Shown: positions 26,994 through 34,599 of the stretch, in pieces
Numbering within the stretch: position 1 is the first letter of the stretch
How the letters are laid out: every line of letters begins with the position of its first letter
From: Kineococcus rhizosphaerae
GTDB lineage: Bacteria; Actinomycetota; Actinomycetes; Actinomycetales; Kineococcaceae
NCBI RefSeq assembly: GCF_003002055.1
Contig: NZ_PVZF01000002.1
Coordinates: 372,001 to 436,000 of the forward strand
DNA: 64,000 bases
Direction of reading: 5' to 3'
Position numbers and translations under genes: made by a program
Notes under the pieces: generated by a model
Told to the model about the DNA's origin: nothing
Databases searched by the model: none
What the model saw: the letters and a program-made list of their open reading frames with translations, nothing else

Positions 26994-28381
26994 GGCCCAC
27001 CACGACCGGCACCACCCGGCAGTGGGTCGCCGACCGCCTCGGGGTGCGCGTCGAGGGGGACCCCGGCGTCGACGGGCTCACCGTCGGCGACCTCGTGGGC
27101 CTGGCCCTGCGGCGCAACCCCCGCCGCGCGCACCTGCTCGTCAGCCGCGTCCTCGGCAAGCACGTCCCCACCGACCCCCGGCTGGTGCGCGCCGCCGGGC
27201 TGCGGCTCGGGGCCCGCGTCGCGGCCGTCCTCGGCGTCCCCGATACCCCGGGCGCCGACCCCGCCACCTGGCGCGCGGCCCTGGACTCCGAGCCCGTGGC
27301 GGCCGCGGCCGTGCTCGCCGGCGCCCGCCGCGCCCCCGCCCGCCCGGACGCCGTCGTCCTCGGCTACGCCGAGACGGCCACCGGCCTCGGGCAGACCGTC
27401 GCCGACGCCCTCGGCTGCGCCGGGCTGCACTCCACCCGCCGCGACGTGCCCGGCGCGCCCGACTGGGCCGGTTTCGAGGAGGAGCACTCCCACGCCACCG
27501 GCCACCGGCTGCTGCCCACCGACCCCGCCGTGCGCGCGGCGCTCGCCGATCCCGCGGCCCCCCTCGTCCTCGTCGACGACGAGCTGTCCACCGGCCGGAC
27601 GGTCGTGAACACCCTGCGCGCCGTCCACGCGCTGGCCCCGCACCGGCACTACGTCGTGGCGGGTCTGGTGGACCTGCGCTCGCCGGCCGACCGGGCCCGG
27701 CTGGACGACCTGGCGGCCGAGCTGTCCACGCGGATCGACGTGGTGGCGCTCGCCGACGGCCGGGTGGAGCTGCCCGAGGACGTCCTGGTGCGCGCCGCCG
27801 AGCTCACCGCGAGCGTCGAGCCCGTCGTCCCGGCCCCCGCGACGGCCCGCGCGACGGCCGGCGAGGTCGAACCGGTCCGGGTGGACTGGCCAGCGGGCCT
27901 GCCCACGACGGCCCGGTTCGGGACGGCCCCCGGGCACGGGGAACGCGTGGCGTCGGCCGACCTGGTGCGGCACCTGCTGCCCGGGCTCACCCCGGGCGGC
28001 GACGTCCTCGTGCTGGGCTCGGAGGAACTCCTGCACGCGCCGCTGGCCGTCGCGACCCAGCTCGCCGAACGGTTCGCCGGCACCGTCCGGTTCTCCTCCA
28101 CGACGCGCTCACCGGTGCTGGCCGTGGACGACCCCGGCTACGCCGTCCGCAGCTCCGTCGCGTTCGGCTCCCACGACCCGGCGCAGGACGGGCCGGGGGT
28201 CCGCTACGCGCACAACGTGTCCCGGCCCACGCCCTGGGACGCCGTCGTGCTGGTCGTCGACTCCGCCTCCGACCCCGCCGCCCTGCGCGCCCCCGACGGC
28301 GTCCTCGCCGCCCTGGCCCCGCACACCGCGCGCCTGCTGCTCCTGACGCTGCCCGCCGACTCCTGGAGGAAACCCGCGTGA
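26990..28381 (+). CDS. Ter-associated phosphoribosyltransferase (PRTase plus TRSP domain)
   Basis: The 463-residue product has an N-terminal PRTase-like domain. It includes the PRPP-binding motif LVLVDDELSTGRTVVNTL at about residues 190-207 and an upstream YAETATGLGQTVADAL segment. The C-terminal part (from about residue 290) corresponds to the TRSP domain of Ter-linked PRTases. These enzymes are predicted to attach a base or related group to PRPP in the Ter biosynthetic module. It overlaps both neighbours by four bases (GTGA), so the three genes are translationally coupled. Confidence 0.82.
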   Translation: MRPTTTGTTRQWVADRLGVRVEGDPGVDGLTVGDLVGLALRRNPRRAHLLVSRVLGKHVPTDPRLVRAAGLRLGARVAAVLGVPDTPGADPATWRAALDSEPVAAAAVLAGARRAPARPDAVVLGYAETATGLGQTVADALGCAGLHSTRRDVPGAPDWAGFEEEHSHATGHRLLPTDPAVRAALADPAAPLVLVDDELSTGRTVVNTLRAVHALAPHRHYVVAGLVDLRSPADRARLDDLAAELSTRIDVVALADGRVELPEDVLVRAAELTASVEPVVPAPATARATAGEVEPVRVDWPAGLPTTARFGTAPGHGERVASADLVRHLLPGLTPGGDVLVLGSEELLHAPLAVATQLAERFAGTVRFSSTTRSPVLAVDDPGYAVRSSVAFGSHDPAQDGPGVRYAHNVSRPTPWDAVVLVVDSASDPAALRAPDGVLAALAPHTARLLLLTLPADSWRKPA

Positions 28382-29523
28382 GCCTGCCCCCGGCCCTGAG
28401 CGGCCCGCAGTTCGGTTCCTACCGTCCCGACGAGGTGAGCTGGTTGCTCACCGACCTGTCCGGTGCCGAACTCGAAGCCCCCGCCGAGGAACGCGAGGAG
28501 GCCATCCAGAGCGGCGGCGCGCACTACGCCGAGTCGCTGCCCGTGGAGTACCAGCCCAGCCCCGAGTACCAGCGGCTCTTCCTCGACGCGCTGGCGCGCG
28601 GCGCGCGGCGGGTGGCCCTCGGCGTGGGCGTCGTCGCCGAGCTCCTGCAGGCCGACCGCGGCGAGGACCTGCTCCTGGCCTCGCTGGCCCGCGCCGGCAC
28701 CCCCATCGGAATCCTGTTGCGCCGGTGGGCGATCCGGCAGGGCCGGCACTGGCCGCACGTCGCCGTCTCCATCGTGCGCGGCAAGGGGATCGACGAGGTC
28801 GCGCTGCGCTGGATCGCCGCGCACCACGACCCGGCGAAGGTCGTCTTCGTCGACGGCTGGACCGGCAAGGGGGCGATCGTGCGGGAGCTGTCCGCGGCGC
28901 TGGCCCGGTTCGGCGGGTTCAGCGACGACCTCGCGGTGCTCGCCGACCCCGGCCGCTGCGTGCGGACGTTCGGCACCCGCGAGGACTACCTGATCCCGTC
29001 GGCGTGCCTGAACTCCACGGTCTCCGGGCTCGTCTCGCGCACCGTCCTGAACGACCGGCTCACCGGACCGGGGCAGTTCCACGGCGCGAAGTTCTACGCC
29101 GACCTCGCCGGCGCCGACCTGTCGAACCGCTTCCTGGACGAGGTGGCGGCGTGCTTCGACGACGTCGCCGCCGAGGTCCCCGCGGCGCTCGCGGCGATCC
29201 GGGCCGGGGACCGGGAGGCCGCCTTCACGGGCTGGGCCGAGGTGGAGCGCGTCAGCGAGCACTACGGCATCGGTGACGTGAACCTCGTCAAACCCGGGGT
29301 GGGGGAGACGACGCGCGTCCTGCTGCGGCGCGTGCCGTGGCGGGTGCTCGTGCGGCCCGAGGCCGAACTCGCCCACCCCGACGACCTGGCCCACGTGCGG
29401 TTGCTCGCCGACCAGCGCGGCGTGGTCGTCGAGGAGGTCCCCGGGCTGTCGTACTCCGCGATCGGCCTGATCCACCCGCGGTACACGCGCGGGGCGACCG
29501 GGGCGGACGGGAAGGCCGTCTGA
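28378..29523 (+). CDS. StiP-family protein (Ter-associated)
   Basis: The 381-residue product contains SGGAHYAESLPVEYQPSPEY near residue 43, then ARAGTPIGILLRRW, VSIVRGKGIDEVALRW and VVFVDGWTGKGAIVREL, the last resembling a PRPP-loop. StiP proteins were annotated as cysteine proteases but their sequence suggests a PRTase-like fold, and activity in this module is unproven. They are typical of Ter clusters. GTG 28378 overlaps the previous stop and its own stop overlaps the HAD start by one base. Confidence 0.82.
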   Translation: MSLPPALSGPQFGSYRPDEVSWLLTDLSGAELEAPAEEREEAIQSGGAHYAESLPVEYQPSPEYQRLFLDALARGARRVALGVGVVAELLQADRGEDLLLASLARAGTPIGILLRRWAIRQGRHWPHVAVSIVRGKGIDEVALRWIAAHHDPAKVVFVDGWTGKGAIVRELSAALARFGGFSDDLAVLADPGRCVRTFGTREDYLIPSACLNSTVSGLVSRTVLNDRLTGPGQFHGAKFYADLAGADLSNRFLDEVAACFDDVAAEVPAALAAIRAGDREAAFTGWAEVERVSEHYGIGDVNLVKPGVGETTRVLLRRVPWRVLVRPEAELAHPDDLAHVRLLADQRGVVVEEVPGLSYSAIGLIHPRYTRGATGADGKAV

Positions 29524-30341
29524 TGCGGTTGCTCGCGGCCAGCGACCTGGACCAGACGCTCGTCTTCTCCTCCCGCTCGGCGCAGGCCGACCCCGCCGGG
29601 CTGGTCCCCGTGGAGGAGTACCGGGACGCGACGATCTCCTGGGTCACCCCCGGGGCGTGGTCGGTGCTCGCCGACCTCGTCGCCTCGGGCGGTTTCGTCC
29701 CGGTGACCACCCGGACGCCCGAGCAGTACGCCCGGATCCGGTGGCCGCAGGAGCCGCCGCGGTACGCGGTGTGCGCCAACGGCGGGGTCGTCCTCGTCGA
29801 CGGGGTCCCCGACGCGGACTGGGACACGGCCGTGCGGGAACGGCTGCGGGCCTCGGCGCCGCTGGCGGACGTGGTGGCCGTCCTGACGCGGCTGGCCCGC
29901 GAACTCCTCGCCGTGGTGCCCGGGTCGCAGGAACCGTCGGTGCGGGAGGTCCCCGGCCTGTTCGGCTACGTCGTCCTGCGCGAGGGCCAGCGGGAGGCGC
30001 TCGAGGGCCCCCGGTTGGGCGACCTCACCGCCCGGTTCGACGCGTGGGGGTACGCGGTGTCGCTGCAGGGGCGCAAGCTCTACGCCGTCCCGCGCCCGCT
30101 GACGAAGTCGGCGGCCGTCGCCGAGGTCGTCACCCGTTGCGGAGCGGAGGGTTTCGTCGCCGCGGGGGACTCCCTGCTGGACGTCGACCTGCTGCTGGCG
30201 GCGCAGTCCGCGCGTCGTCCGCGGCACGGGGAACTGCTGCGCACCGGGTGGCAGGACCCGGGCGTGGAACTCACCGACGCGGCCGGGGCCGCGGCGGGTG
30301 AGGAGATCGCCCGCTGGTTGCTGGCCCGGACCGCGGGCTGA
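29523..30341 (+). CDS. HAD-family phosphatase (Ter-associated)
   Basis: The 272-residue product has the HAD nucleophile motif DLDQT at residues 8-12, a VTTRTPEQY motif II-like strand and a late GDSLLDVDLL with the motif IV aspartates. It is a soluble phosphatase of the Cof/SPP-like subgroup. It is the last gene of the Ter-associated enzyme set, so it may dephosphorylate that pathway's product, by inference from position. ATG 29523 overlaps the StiP stop as TGATG. Confidence 0.85.
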   Translation: MRLLAASDLDQTLVFSSRSAQADPAGLVPVEEYRDATISWVTPGAWSVLADLVASGGFVPVTTRTPEQYARIRWPQEPPRYAVCANGGVVLVDGVPDADWDTAVRERLRASAPLADVVAVLTRLARELLAVVPGSQEPSVREVPGLFGYVVLREGQREALEGPRLGDLTARFDAWGYAVSLQGRKLYAVPRPLTKSAAVAEVVTRCGAEGFVAAGDSLLDVDLLLAAQSARRPRHGELLRTGWQDPGVELTDAAGAAAGEEIARWLLARTAG

Positions 30342-30352
30342 GCCGCCCCGGA

Positions 30353-30364
30353 CCGGCGCGCCGG
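30353..30364 (+). terminator. CCGGCGCGCCGG palindrome after the HAD gene
   Basis: A 12-base perfect palindrome begins 12 bases after the HAD stop codon at the end of the Ter cluster. It could act as a weak terminator. No T-tract follows. Confidence 0.3.
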
Positions 30365-30433
30365 CTGTCGTCGATGGCCGCTCCTGGTCCGGGCCCTCAG
30401 CTGATCCTCGGGGGACCACCAGCGTTCTCCCGC

Positions 30434-30527
30434 GACGCAGCGCTGTCAAGGCGTTGCGTCGGAACCGCTTTCCGGGGCGAACCCCGGAAACCCCCGGGGG
30501 TGGTGACCCCCTTCCGGGTGCCTTGAC
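30434..30527 (+). ncRNA. Putative structured leader RNA with pseudoknot potential
   Basis: This part of the 417-base gap before the neprosin operon can fold strongly. Hairpin 1 is GACGCAGCGC (30434-30443) with GCGTTGCGTC (30451-30460), ten pairs including one G-U, and loop TGTCAAG. Hairpin 2 is TTTCCGGGG (30469-30477) with CCCCGGAAA (30482-30490) and tetraloop CGAA. A third possible stem pairs GGGGG (30496-30500) with CCCCC (30507-30511). CTTGAC at 30522-30527 is complementary to GTCAAG in loop 1, which would form a pseudoknot. The layout suggests a riboswitch or other cis-regulatory RNA, but I recognise no known class. The rest of the gap, 30528-30758, shows no coding signal. Confidence 0.4.
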
Positions 30528-30758
30528 GCTCCGTGCTGGGGGGAGTACACCTTCATGCGTTCGGTACGCACGTCGGGGAGCGTCGGGGGGCGCGCCCGGA
30601 CGGCGCCGGGCACGTGCCGGTGCGGACACGTCGGTGTGTCCGCCACCCCCCCGCTCCCCGCCGGGCCGCGAGTCCTCCCCACGTCACGTCCGGGTTCCTC
30701 GACGGTGGCCACCGGGCGCCGGCCCACTTCCGCTGCACGCGAGAACCAGGAGACGGCG

Positions 30759-32012
30759 ATGGACGTCGGCACCATCGAGGAGAACCCGCAGGCCGGTCGG
30801 CGCCGGTCGCTGCTGTCGGCGCCCCACCTCGACCGGCCCCCGCTCGACCGCCCGCCGGGCGACCCGGCGGTCGCCGCGGAGCGGCTCGAGGAGATCCGCC
30901 AGCACCACCTCGACCGCTACCGCCGGCGGGAGGTCGTCGCGGCGACGACCACACCCGCCGGGGACCGGGTCGACTGGGTCCCCGTGGAGTCCCAGGCGCC
31001 GGGGCGGCCCGCCGAACCCCCCGAAGCTCCCGAAACTCCCGAAGCCCCCGAGGCCGCGGGGTCCGGCGTCGGCGCCGAACGGCCCACCCGGTCCGCGGCA
31101 CGGCCGCCCGTCGAGCAAGGGCCACCCGGAACGGTTCCGTTGCTGCGCAAGGACATCGACGCCATGCGGCCGGTCGGCACCCTGCAGGACTACCTGGCCA
31201 AGGGCTTGCACCCGCGCATCGTCACCCCGCCCGACAACCCCAACCGGCCCGAGACCGGCGCCGCGCACGAGTACGCCCACGCCTGGCAGACGGTCACCAA
31301 CTACGGGACCGAGGGGTACGTCAACACCTGGAAACCCTACGTGCAGTGGTCGAACGAGTTCTCCCTCGGCCAGCAGTGGACCGTGCGGGGCACCGGCACG
31401 GGGCTGCAGACCCTCGAGGTGGGCGCGCAGACCTACAAGGACGTCTACGGCGACTGGGAACCGCACCTGTTCATCTACTACACGACCACCGGGTACACGA
31501 GCAGCGGCGACGACGTCGGCGGCTACAACACCGACGTCCGGGGGTGGGTGCAGGTCGCCACGAGTTCCTTCCCGGGCATGCGGGTCGCCGAGAGCGTCGC
31601 CGGTGGCGACCAGTACGACCTGTTCGTCAAGGTGCAGCTGCACCAGGGCAACTGGTGGGTCCGCATCGGGGCCGAGTGGATGGGGTACTACCCGGCCAGC
31701 TTGTACTCCGAGACGGGGCTGCGGTCGATGGCCGACCAGACCGACTGGGGCGGGGAGATCGTCGACGACACGGTCAACCACCCCGAGAGCTCCCAGACCG
31801 ACATGGGCAGCGGCGCCTTCGCCCGCGAGGGGTGGACGCACGCGGCGTACATGCGGAACCTGCGCTACCAGAGCGACGACGCCGGGACCATGACGGACCT
31901 GCAGGGGACCCCGCAGGTCACCGACGCCACCGAGTACGACATCTCCGCCGACTTCAGCGGGACCAGCGGGTGGGGTTCGTACTTCTACTGGGGCGGACCG
32001 GGGGCCGCGTGA
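30759..32012 (+). CDS. Neprosin-family prolyl endopeptidase
   Basis: The 417-residue product has a polar, Pro/Glu/Arg-rich N-terminal region. From about residue 170 it carries a clear neprosin (PF03080/DUF239) domain: QTVTNYGTEGYVNTWKPYV, NEFSLGQQWTVRG, QTYKDVYGDWEPHLFIYY, a GNWWVRIGAEWMGYYPASLY segment and WGGEIVD. Plant neprosin is a glutamate-dependent prolyl endopeptidase, and conserved glutamates are present, though I cannot prove which are catalytic. No signal peptide is visible, unusual for this family. The ATG follows AGGAG by about six bases. It leads a run of overlapping genes rich in Pro linkers that could be its substrates. Confidence 0.8.
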   Translation: MDVGTIEENPQAGRRRSLLSAPHLDRPPLDRPPGDPAVAAERLEEIRQHHLDRYRRREVVAATTTPAGDRVDWVPVESQAPGRPAEPPEAPETPEAPEAAGSGVGAERPTRSAARPPVEQGPPGTVPLLRKDIDAMRPVGTLQDYLAKGLHPRIVTPPDNPNRPETGAAHEYAHAWQTVTNYGTEGYVNTWKPYVQWSNEFSLGQQWTVRGTGTGLQTLEVGAQTYKDVYGDWEPHLFIYYTTTGYTSSGDDVGGYNTDVRGWVQVATSSFPGMRVAESVAGGDQYDLFVKVQLHQGNWWVRIGAEWMGYYPASLYSETGLRSMADQTDWGGEIVDDTVNHPESSQTDMGSGAFAREGWTHAAYMRNLRYQSDDAGTMTDLQGTPQVTDATEYDISADFSGTSGWGSYFYWGGPGAA

Positions 32013-32260
32013 TGCCGGACGGCGCCCCGGACCTGCCGCAGGTCCTGCCCTCGGCGGCCGACGCCGAGTTCGAGTGCGTGCTCGCCGACCCGGCGGCGGC
32101 CCGGGCCCCCTCGACCGGCGGTTCCCCGACGGCGGTGTGCCCGCCCGGGTACGTGCCGCGCCGCAAGCAGACGACGGCGTACCGCCTGCGGGGCAAAGAG
32201 GCCGTCACCGAGGGGCCGCCGCAGGAGAACCCCGGGGGGAGGGACGGTGCCGGGAGCTGA
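32012..32260 (+). CDS. Small protein resembling a neprosin activation peptide
   Basis: This 82-residue protein starts at the ATG overlapping the neprosin stop (TGATG) and overlaps the next gene by 14 bases. Near its centre is AVCPPGYVPRRKQTTAYRL. Plant neprosins carry an N-terminal activation domain with a closely similar CPxGTIPIRRT segment, and that domain is absent from the neprosin gene upstream. The small protein could be the activation or inhibitory part encoded separately. This is inference from motif and position. It has two cysteines and no membrane segment. Confidence 0.5.
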   Translation: MPDGAPDLPQVLPSAADAEFECVLADPAAARAPSTGGSPTAVCPPGYVPRRKQTTAYRLRGKEAVTEGPPQENPGGRDGAGS

Positions 32261-34589
32261 GGTGCTCGGCGGACCGGCCCGCCGGGCCCTGCTGGGGATC
32301 GACCTGGAGGTGCTGCACCGCGTCCTGCCCTTCCGTCCCGGGGTCCCCCGCGCCGAGGTCGGCGTCCCGGTCAGCCCCACCGGGCGGGTCGACGACACCG
32401 TCCTGTTCGAGGACCCCCTCGATCCCGCGGCGGTGTCCTACCTGCCGCGGTACCGGTTGCGGGTGCTCGCCGAGACCGGTCGCTACGACATCGCCACGAC
32501 CCTGGTGGACGGGCTGTGGCGCACGGTGTTCGGTCTGGAGAGCTACCCCGCCCCCGAAGTGGACCGCCCCGGCGCGGCGATCCTGCCGCACGAGCTCTCC
32601 GTCACCGTGTCCACCCGCGGGGAACTCGCCCGCGAGTACCCCGTGGCCGAGCTCGACCCCGGCCTGGGGCCGACCCGCAACACCCCGCAGGTCGTGCTGC
32701 TGCTGACCCTGCCGGAGCGGGACGCGCTGCTGCGGGCGTTCACGCGCGACGAGGACCAGGCCCTGCTCGTGGTGCACCGCAGCGTCTCGGTGGCCGTCCC
32801 CGCCCACCGGCTCCCGCCACGTCCCGACCTGGCCGTCGCCCTCGGGCCGGACGTCCTGGCCACCCACGTGATCCTGCCCGACCTCCTCGTGGACCCCGAC
32901 CCGGGCCCTCACCCGGAGCCGGTGCAGGAGCTGGTCGAGCACGTCGAACGCGTGCCGGTCGACCGGCCGCGACCGGAGGAGACCGGCACCGCCGTCGTCA
33001 CCGCCGGCCTGGCCCGGGCCGCCGGGCTGCACGTGGACTTCCGCCAGCAGCTCACCGTCGACCGGGGCTTCGCCGGTGCCCTGCGCCCCGTCGACGTGGG
33101 CGCCGGTGCGCTGCTGCGACGGTTCCAGTCCCCCGAGGTGGCCGAGGTCGGCGAGGTCGCCGAGGTGGCTGACCTCGCCCGCCTGGAGCGGTTCCGGGAC
33201 GTGGTGCGCGACCACCGGGGGCTGCCCGGTCGGGGACCGGTCCGGGGCTGGCCCCGGCCCTTCCCGAAACCCTTCCCGTGGCCCTTCCCCGCACCCGTCC
33301 CGGACCCCGATCCCGACCCCGGTTTCGTCGTGACCAGCTCGAGGCAGGACTGCGGGATCGCGCTGCGCTTCGACGTCGCCACCCACCCGTACCTGTTCCC
33401 CTCCGGGCAGCCGCCCACGACGAAGGGCTTCGCGACGTTCGTCGTGCCCTGGCCCCCCGAGGGACCGGCCTCGCGCGGGCACGTCTACCTCCAGGACCAG
33501 GACTGCGGCAACGTCTTCCTGCACCTGCCCGACGTCTTCCTCGTGGGCCGGGCGGGGGAGGCGCCGTACGGGCCCGAGCTGTCGTTCACCGTGGGCCGCG
33601 CGAGCGCGCCCGACGGCACGGAGCAGGCGCTGGCGCTGGTCAGCGCGCACCTGGTGCCGCAGACGTCCGCGGCCCGGCTGGCCGACGCCCGGCGGGCCCT
33701 GGCCGCGCACGTCCCCGCCGGTGGGGCCCCCGTGGAGCTGCGACCGGCGATCCAGCCCGCCACCTGCCGCCTGGACCTGCCCGGCGGTCCCGTGACGACG
33801 GCCGCCGCCCCCGACCTCGTCGCCGGCTGGTGGATCGCGGAGAGCTTCTCCTTCGAGGCGTTGCGGGAGGTCTACGCCGTGCTCGGGTCCGGGGCGGGGA
33901 ACCCGCTGCGCGGGCGGGTCGACGTCACGGCCGGGGACGCCACCCACCAGGTGCCCGTGGAGCTGCGGCTGGACCGGCCCGCGGTGCCCCCGCTGAGCTG
34001 GACCGAGACGCCGCGCGAGGACGGGTCCTGGACCGTGACCCTGACGAACGTCGGTACCGACCCGCTGAGCGTGCCCGGACCCCCGGCGTGGGTCGTCACG
34101 GACGCCGGCCCGGTCCCGGCCACCGTGACGGGCCCGACCCCGGCCACGATCGCCCCGGCCGCGACCCTGGACCTGGTCGTCACCGGTCCCCCCGGGGCGA
34201 GCGACGTCCAGCTGGACGTGACGGGCGTCCGGGTCGTCGTGACCCCCGAGGCCGTCGTGGCCCAGACCCTGGACCGGCGCGTCGAGCGCCTGCCGCGCAG
34301 GGTGAAGCTGCTGACGACCGCCGCCGGCCTGGGACGCACGGGCGACCCGGCGCAGGACCTCAGCGCCATCGGCGTCGAGTTCGAGGGGGTCGCCGGCGCG
34401 GTGCTGCTCGACGCCGACACCCTGCAGCTCGACGTCGCCGTCCCCGTCCCGCTGCGCGACTGGCTGCTCGACCGCGGGGAGGGGACGTACTCGTTCCGGC
34501 AGACGCTCGTCCACGTCGCGGGCACCAGCACGGCCGACACCGCGTGGCGGTCCTCGGACAGCAGCCTCCTCACGTTCCCGCAGGCGTAG
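32247..34589 (+). CDS. Large beta-rich protein A of the neprosin cluster
   Basis: The 780-residue product is of unknown function. Its N-terminus has LFEDPLDPAAVSYLPRYRLRV (about residues 53-73), a Tyr-Leu-Pro motif that recurs in variant form in the other large proteins downstream. A Pro/Phe/Trp linker, RPFPKPFPWPFPAPVPDP, sits near residues 334-351. The second half is strand-rich (DGSWTVTLTNVGTDPL, VTGPPGASDVQLDVTG) and suggests Ig-like modules. There is no signal peptide or membrane span. GTG 32247 lies inside the end of the small upstream gene. Protein-protein scaffolding is possible, but no function can be assigned. Confidence 0.65.
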   Translation: MPGAEVLGGPARRALLGIDLEVLHRVLPFRPGVPRAEVGVPVSPTGRVDDTVLFEDPLDPAAVSYLPRYRLRVLAETGRYDIATTLVDGLWRTVFGLESYPAPEVDRPGAAILPHELSVTVSTRGELAREYPVAELDPGLGPTRNTPQVVLLLTLPERDALLRAFTRDEDQALLVVHRSVSVAVPAHRLPPRPDLAVALGPDVLATHVILPDLLVDPDPGPHPEPVQELVEHVERVPVDRPRPEETGTAVVTAGLARAAGLHVDFRQQLTVDRGFAGALRPVDVGAGALLRRFQSPEVAEVGEVAEVADLARLERFRDVVRDHRGLPGRGPVRGWPRPFPKPFPWPFPAPVPDPDPDPGFVVTSSRQDCGIALRFDVATHPYLFPSGQPPTTKGFATFVVPWPPEGPASRGHVYLQDQDCGNVFLHLPDVFLVGRAGEAPYGPELSFTVGRASAPDGTEQALALVSAHLVPQTSAARLADARRALAAHVPAGGAPVELRPAIQPATCRLDLPGGPVTTAAAPDLVAGWWIAESFSFEALREVYAVLGSGAGNPLRGRVDVTAGDATHQVPVELRLDRPAVPPLSWTETPREDGSWTVTLTNVGTDPLSVPGPPAWVVTDAGPVPATVTGPTPATIAPAATLDLVVTGPPGASDVQLDVTGVRVVVTPEAVVAQTLDRRVERLPRRVKLLTTAAGLGRTGDPAQDLSAIGVEFEGVAGAVLLDADTLQLDVAVPVPLRDWLLDRGEGTYSFRQTLVHVAGTSTADTAWRSSDSSLLTFPQA

Positions 34590-34599
34590 GGGGACGGCC

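Noticed and set aside
30540-30758. A longer N-terminus for the neprosin gene starting at about 30555
   Set aside because: The in-frame sequence is Arg/Pro/Gly/Cys-rich without a signal peptide or similarity; ATG 30759 has an AGGAG ribosome site.
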